This document shows positions 58,622 to 64,000 of a DNA stretch of 64,000 bases, piece after piece. The position numbers and the translations under genes are program-made. The notes below the pieces were generated by a model. It had not been told where the DNA came from, made no database searches, and saw nothing but the letters and a program-made list of their open reading frames with translations. The DNA comes from Protea cynaroides. Lineage: Eukaryota; Streptophyta; Magnoliopsida; Proteales; Proteaceae. The stretch lies in NCBI GenBank assembly GCA_028583415.1, contig CM053265.1, forward strand, positions 22,266,830 to 22,330,829, read 5' to 3'. Numbering within the stretch: the first letter of the stretch is position 1; the number at the start of each line of letters is the position of its first letter.

Positions 58622-59880
58622 TCATGGGGTAAGGGGCCTAGGAGGAATAGGGTCCGCTATGTCATAATCTCGCTCGTAAGCACCCTAAGTCAATGCACCT
58701 GGTCCTGTGTGACCCGTAGGCTACGAGCTAGACATCCCAACTCCTAACCCATCTCTCGCTAAGAATCTAGGATGCCCCTCTGGGTGTCCCTGATCTCTGT
58801 GAACATGCTCAACACTGGGTCCGAAGGGGGATGAGACGGTCCAGCTATAGATGTAGGCTGTGGTGCTACAGGTATAGGCTGTGGAGCTGGCACTGGTACA
58901 TCCTCCGCCCTATCATCGTCATCCCCATCATCACTCTTAGCCTCTGCTGCATGTGCCACATTGGTTGCTGCTGCTGTGACTGCTACCCTCCTGAGTGGGC
59001 GAGGGCGAGCCTCCATCTCATCATCACTAACAGCCAGATTATCCATCTGCATCCTAAGGATGGCATCCCAGTCGATGTCGGAGGTCATGGTATCCTCAAC
59101 AGCTACCTCGCCCCTCATGCTCACTCGTAGGCGCCGCAGAAGAGTAGTGATGAGACGGCCATATGGGAGGTTACTGGCCTGATCGGCCAAAGTCGCCTGA
59201 TGCATAGTCCGAATGATGAGGTAAGGGAGAGAAACCCGCTCCCCTGTGCAGACACAGTAGGTAATATACTGAGTGAGCTGGGATAACTCACTGTAGTGAC
59301 CGCTCTGGGGCACGATGTTGTGCTGAATGATGCGACTGTATACCCAAGGTGCAGGTCTCAAGCTCGCCTTTATAGGAGCCCCGGGATTGAGTATCTGCTC
59401 CGCTATCTCTCGACGTAGATCCTCTTTCAGATAGCCCTTCACTTTTGGAGGGCAGTATACTAGATCTCCATCATTGGGGACCCCCAGTAAGTTAGCCAGC
59501 TGGTGAGTATCAAAAGAAATATGGACGCCCTTGACAAAGCTGGAGATGCGCAAGTCCCTACTCTGATTGGGATCATTGACATCCCCATAAAGCTCCAGGT
59601 TAGCTTAAAAGTGCTTGACCAGGTTGGGACGAGTGGTCTCAGTGTAGGTGATGACAGGCACCCACCCAAGCCTGTCAAAAGCCGCTTGCACATCAAACCT
59701 GTGCAACTGCTCCAAGTTGACCAGCCGGCTAGACTCTATGTTCTTACTATCGAACCAAGGGAAGCGGGCTTGTGCCGCCTCAGAACGGAACCACTGCTCA
59801 TCGAGCTGTGGAACTGGTGGATGAGGAGCACGCATGCCCAAGCCATAGGAACGCTTGCCAAGACTGCGTCGTGGAGCCAT
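58622..59880 (-). pseudogene. TK3 antisense accessory gene
   Basis: Starts MAPRRSLGKRSYG at 59880. Same blocks as the TK2 copy: FPWFDSKNIESSRLVNLEQL, LGWVPVITYTETTRPNLV, LRISSFVKGVHISFDTHQL, LLGVPNDGDLVY, IVPQSGHYSELSQLTQYITY, LPYGRLITTLLRRLRV, then a Pro/Asp-rich linker, EIRDTQRGILDS and a C-terminal PPRPLTP. It is broken by a stop at about 59605 (the Tyr of FYANL), another at 58759, and a frameshift near the C terminus. Its N-terminal third is 80 % or more like TK2 by eye. Confidence 0.75.
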
Positions 59881-59885
59881 TTAAC

Positions 59886-60325
59886 CTGCAAAACAATTGA
59901 AAACAAGAAAAAAAAATGTTAAAAATTATCAAAAATTCGACAGCATAACGACAGTAAATTGGAAAAAAGCCTCGAACTCACCCAAAACTTGGGGAGGAGG
60001 ACTTACGTAACCCCCGCACTCTTCAAGCAAACCAATCACATGCAATTTCAACAAGAAATTTAAGAAATTGGAAAAATTCAAGAAAATTTCGAAATTTTTG
60101 AAAAACCTAAGTTAAAAACTAGAAAAATTCGATTTTTAATAAAACCATTAGGTAGAAGTCCAAATTGGTTGAGGGATTTTGCTCTTGGGGGTCTCTAAAC
60201 CCTTTCTAAGCTGAAGGAAAGAAGTTCCTACGGTTAGAATCTTCCAATCGAAGAAAAATTAATAAATTTAGGTAAAGACGATATGGAAATTTGGTAAAAA
60301 TTTGATAGAGAGGGAAGAAACTTAC
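59886..60325 (-). other. 5' UTR intron of the TK3 antisense gene
   Basis: Donor CTCCAG|GTAAGT at 60325 and acceptor TTGTTTTGCAG at 59886, both perfect consensus sites, 440 bp apart. This is the cleanest of the three copies. Confidence 0.68.
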
Positions 60326-60484
60326 CTGGAGGTGATGTTCTAAGTCTTGAACGGAAGAAAATGGCTTCTAAGATCATCGGTCGGACTGTAGCAACTCAGG
60401 AGCCAGAGAAAAATCGCCACCGGAGAGAAAGAAGAAGAGAAAAGTGAGAAAAATCTCACTTTTTGCGATTTTAAAAGAGGTTTT

Positions 60485-60635
60485 GGGCATACCGGTCGAC
60501 ATACCGGTCGACCGGTACCCCATAGGGGCTGCGACCGCTATGTCTCGGTCAGAATGTAAATTCTGACCGGTCGACTATACTGGTCGCACAACCTTCTACA
60601 GTGGTGCGACCGGTATGTTGCGACCGGTCAGCTAT
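60485..60635. promoter_or_regulatory. TK3 internal motif cluster
   Basis: TACCGGTCGACATACCGGTC, GACCGGTACC, TGACCGGTCGACTATACTGG and TTGCGACCGGTCAGC, between the antisense gene's first exon and the gag acceptor (60767-60768). Confidence 0.7.
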
Positions 60636-60789
60636 AGAAAGGTCGGAAAATTTATGAAAAATTTTAAAATTTTTGCAAATTAAATTTCTACTTTTTGACT
60701 GTTTCGCCTTATATTGTTCAAGACTAACACCACTATTATTGTACTCATGTGTAATGTCTTCTTCTCAGATCCAAACAGAATAGTCTGAG

Positions 60790-62045
60790 ATGGTAGGCAG
60801 AAACGGTCGTTGGGGCCGAAAGCCTCACCAGTCTAGGGTGCGCCGTGATGAAGAAGAACATGTAGAACCAGGCTATGTTAGAGAGCCAAGCCCGGTAGTT
60901 GAGGAAGAACAGGTTCCAAGGGTACCGACAAATTTTCCTGGACCTCCTCACACGAACTCTGAGACAATTGTGACCAATCTGGTATATCAAATGGAGGCTC
61001 AGCAGAAAGCATTCCTGAGCGAGATGTTAAAGATGTTCAGGCCACCGGGTCATGTTCCCACTGAAGTTACGCCTAAGTCTAGAACGATTAATACTACACT
61101 GTCGATGCATGGTAGTCCAGGGCCGATGGGCCAAGCACAGAATGTACAAACACCGCACCAGTTTCCGTCGTCTTCTGCTTATCAGGGAGCCTATCCGTAC
61201 CCACCACCATGGTATGGGATGAATACACAGGGGCAGCACGATCTGAGTCGGGCGGTGGACAGATTCCTAAAGTTGAAGCCTTCTTCATTCACAGGTAAGA
61301 CAGGGAAACCATTGTGGCCAGCACAGTGGGTTGCAGAAATGGAAAAGAATTTTCGCCTGATGACTTGTACAGAGGATGAGAAAGTTCTGTTTGCCACTCA
61401 TATGCTGAAGGAAGATGCGGATGCTTGGTGGAATTCTACACGGGCATATCTGGAGACAAAGCATACACAGGTGGATTGGGAAGTGTTCAAGGTAGCCTTC
61501 TTTGATAAATATTTTCCGAAGAGCTTCAGAGATCAGATGGAGAAGGAATTCCTTAATCTGCAGCAGTCTCGGTTGACTATGGATGTCTATCAACAGAGGT
61601 ACGAGGAGTTATTTTTCTTCGCACCGGCAAGTATGCAAGAGGAAGAGACCAAGACACGTAGGTTCACCATGGGACTACGTGGAAGCATCAGAGAGCATAT
61701 ATTGTGTCTGGACAAGAAAATTTATAATGAGGCTGTACAGGTTGCGAGAGTGATAGAATCCAGTCAGAGGGACAGCTTCTTCGCACAGAATAGGGGAGTG
61801 AAGAGACCCGCTACTGAGATTTCAGGTGGCGGTAACAATAGACCTTTCCGCCCATACAGGGCTCAGTCCACTACAGTACCTGCAAGAATCAATACGGCAC
61901 CACCTGTGCCACAGTTCGCTGGACACAACCCGAACATTAAATGTTTCAACTGTCAGCAACTGGGTCATGTTGCAAGGACCTGCACTCTACCTAGGAAACA
62001 ACCACCACAGCAAGGAAAAGTATTTGCTGTCACCACCGAAGAGGC
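60790..62045 (+). CDS. gag: TK3 gag
   Basis: Uninterrupted frame from MVGRNGRWGRKPH. A charged N terminus is followed by a Pro/Gln-rich stretch, LSRAVDRFLKLKPSSFTG, PLWPAQWVAEMEKNF, LKEDADAWWNSTRAYLETK, FFDKYFPKSFRDQMEKEF, the helical MDVYQQRYEELFFFAPAS and FTMGLRGSIREHIL. The zinc knuckle CFNCQQLGHVARTC is at about 61950-61991. Gag forms the virus-like particle and binds RNA. About 46 bp after TTEEA are missing compared with TK2, taking the SPDVVTG tail and the intron donor. The frame therefore runs on to a stop at 62076, giving 428 residues. Confidence 0.9.
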
Positions 62046-62108
62046 TATTTGGCTGACTATTTCATTATGTGTGTGAGTATGTAGAACTAAGGGACAATAA
62101 AATTCTAG
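62046..62108 (+). other. TK3 gag-protease intron remnant, donor deleted
   Basis: The acceptor TTCTAG|GA at 62107-62108 is intact and would lead into IVNIAGIPVRVLFDSGA. The donor half is gone in the deletion at about 62045. In-frame stops remain between gag and pol. Confidence 0.55.
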
Positions 62109-64000
62109 GAATTGTAAATATAGCTGGTATACCTGTCAGAGTACTCTTTGACTCTGGGGCCACACACTTCTTTGTTTCTATTTCCTTTGGGAAGCGGATG
62201 GAGTTACCGATCAAGCAACTGAACCCAAGCTTGATAGTTCGCTTTCCGCTAGGAGTCGAGGTGGCTTTGACTGAATATTATGGGCCGTGTACAGTATGTA
62301 TAGAGGGCCGAGACTTAAAAGCAAATCTGGTAAAACTTGAGATGGCAGAATTTGATGTCATCTTGGGAATGGACTGGCTAGGCCATCATTCAGCTAGCCT
62401 ATTATGTGGTGAAAGGAAGCTTGTGCTTACAGACAAAAGGAGAAAGGAGTATAGCTTCACGGGGACCAAGTTACCTAGGAAGCGGAAGCTGATCCTCTCC
62501 ACCCTAAAAGCTAAGAGATGCCTAGAGAAGGGCGGAGTGGGGTATCTAGTATATGTAGTCGACATCACTGCGGAGTCACAAAAGATGGAAGATATAGATG
62601 TGGTACGAGAGTTCCCAGATGTATTTCCAGAGGATCTCCCAGGTCTACCATCGGACAGGGTTACAGAGTTTGTGATAGACCTTATTCCAGGTTCGGTGCC
62701 AGTGTCTAAAGCACCCTACAGGATGGCCCCTACCGAGTTAAAGGAGTTGAAGACCCAATTACAAGAATTGTTAGATAAGGGTTTCATATGACCTAGCATA
62801 TCACCTTGGGGAGCACCTGTATTATTTGTCAAGAAGAAGGACGGAAGTGTACGGCTGTGTATTGACTACCGTGAGCTGAACAAATTAACGATCAAGAATC
62901 GTTATCCTTTGCCTAGAATTGATGATCTGTTCGATCAGTTACAGGGTGCAAAGGTTTTCTTGAAGATTGATCTTAGATCAGGGTATCACCAATGCTGTCT
63001 CACGATCCATTTTTATATATGGTTAAACAATCCTGGGATGGTCTAGATTGAAGATCAAGGTCGGAGATATTCCAAAGATTGCTTTCAGGACAAGGTATGG
63101 GCATTATGAGTTTCTAGTTATGTCGTTCGGGTTGACCAATGCCCCAGCATCGTTCATGGAACTGATGAACCGAGTGTTTCATGACATGTTGGACACTTCT
63201 TTCATCGTATTCATCAATGACATATTGGTCTACTCAAAGGACAGGGAGGCTCATACAACACATTTGAGAGCAGCCCTACAACGGCTGAGAAGGGAGAAGC
63301 TTTATGCTAAGTTCAAGAAGTGTGAGTTTTGGCTGAAGGAAGTGGCTTTCTTAGGCCACGTAGTATCTGAAGACAGTATCAAGGTAGATCCAAGTAAGAT
63401 AGCTGCTATAGTAGGATGGGAAGCACCAAAATCTGTTGCGGAGATTCATAGTTTCCTTGGGTTGGCTAGTTATTACAGAAGATTCGTGGAGGAATACTCA
63501 AGGATCGTTGTTCAACTCACCAAACTAACCAAGAAGGGAGAGAAATTCATATGGATAGATGAGTGCGAGAAGGGCTTTCAGACTTTGTAGTCAAGACTAG
63601 TCTCTCCACCTATCTTGACCATCCCAGAACCCAGCGTACCATTTACCTTATATACGGATGCTTCAGGGTTGGGTATTGGGTGTGTATTGATGCAAGGAGA
63701 ACAGGTGATTGCTTACGCATCTAGATAGTTAAAAGAGCATGAGAAGAACTATCCTACGCATGATTTGGAGCTAGCAGCGGTTATACATGCAATCAAGACT
63801 TGGAGACACTACTTGTACGATGAAAAGTTTTAGATTAAGTCAGATCACAAGAGCTTAACCTATCTGTTCACTCAGATAGACCTGAATATGAGACAACGGA
63901 GATGGCTGGAATTACTAAAAGATTATGACTGTGACATCCAGTATCATTCGGATAAAGCAAATGTTGTGGCTGACGCCTTAAGCAGAAAGTGGGCATCGAA
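62109..64000 (+). pseudogene. pol: TK3 pol: protease, RT, RNase H (partial)
   Basis: Protease VRVLFDSGATHFFVS and EFDVILGMDWLGHHSA; linker VVREFPDVFPEDLPGLPSD. RT has a stop at 62789 (KGFI* where TK2 has R), KNRYPLPRIDDLFDQLQGAK, and an insertion of about 55 bp at 62993-63047 that breaks SGYHQLKI. The catalytic motif is FINDILVYS (first Asp changed to Asn, about 63217). RNase H shows stops at 63588, 63726 and about 63832, with TLYTDASGLGIGCVL and NYPTHDLELAAVIHA. It runs off the right edge at SRKWAS. Confidence 0.92.

Larger units (their letters stand above)
56039..64000 (+). mobile_element. TK3: Tekay-like chromovirus, subfamily C, right end outside the window
   Basis: 5' LTR, PBS, antisense gene, gag and pol as far as RNase H are present. 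The left target copy would be ctagc (56034-56038). It is inserted in LTR S5. It has the best preserved gag of the window. Confidence 0.93.

Noticed and set aside
1..64000. Endogenous pararetrovirus or other viral relic
   Set aside because: All pol segments show gypsy or copia features with LTRs, PBS and integrase; no movement protein or coat protein motifs of plant viruses were seen.

Overview
This is nuclear DNA of a flowering plant. The evidence is a plant-type SCAMP gene with introns at the left edge and, from about 10 kb onward, an almost continuous stack of nested LTR retrotransposons. The species cannot be told from the sequence. Nothing prokaryotic, no CRISPR array and no rRNA or functional tRNA gene was seen.

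Layout. 1-344: 3' end of a Ty1/copia element lying in an intron of a minus-strand SCAMP gene (exons 1 and 2 at 2763-2707 and 1633-1568). 2764-10140: SCAMP upstream DNA, a (TC)n microsatellite, an S40-like small ORF with a 2.4 kb solo LTR inserted 48 bp before its start, and weak inverted repeats that could bracket a captured-gene transposon. About 10.2-54.7 kb: one old, decayed Tat-like Ty3/gypsy element (called X; LTR end, PBS-like site, gag, protease, RT, RNase H) cut into pieces by later insertions. 54663-64000: a further LTR and a fourth large element that runs off the right edge.

The insertions in X are all one group of Ty3/gypsy chromoviruses, Tekay/Del-like (initiator-Met PBS, chromodomain at the integrase C terminus, LTRs of 2.2-2.4 kb). 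They are named here TK0 (minus, 15156-36048), TK1 (19049-30722, inside TK0), TK2 (39592-53794), TK3 (56039 to beyond 64000) and solo LTRs S1-S5. Matching 5-bp target duplications fix the borders of TK0 (ggaat), TK1 (cggat), TK2 (atgca), S1 (ctttg), S3 (cctac) and S4 (aagtc). The deepest stack is four layers: X, then solo LTR S3, then TK2, then solo LTR S4.

The TK elements share an unusual design. (i) Each LTR has a TATA box, a leader ending in a splice donor, and a conserved exon-like reading frame of about 40 codons, found in all three LTR subfamilies with many silent differences. (ii) Between PBS and gag lies an antisense gene with its own 5'-UTR intron; its protein resembles the 'putative plant transposon protein' family. 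(iii) A short intron with in-frame stops separates the gag zinc knuckle from protease, so splicing would decide between Gag and Gag-Pol. (iv) Clusters of a GGTCGACC-type motif occur at three matching places per element (twice in the LTR, once between the antisense gene and gag), with flanks specific to the LTR subfamily (A: TCGACCCT; B: TGGTCGACCA; C: CCGGTCGACCGG). Together these look like a retrotransposon with its own regulatory gene and coevolving target sites. That link is inference.

No TK copy here is fully intact: TK1 has a gag deletion, TK0 lacks gag and the antisense gene, and TK2 and TK3 each have one RT catalytic aspartate changed to asparagine. Coordinates were read by eye; LTR borders supported by target duplications are firm, others approximate.
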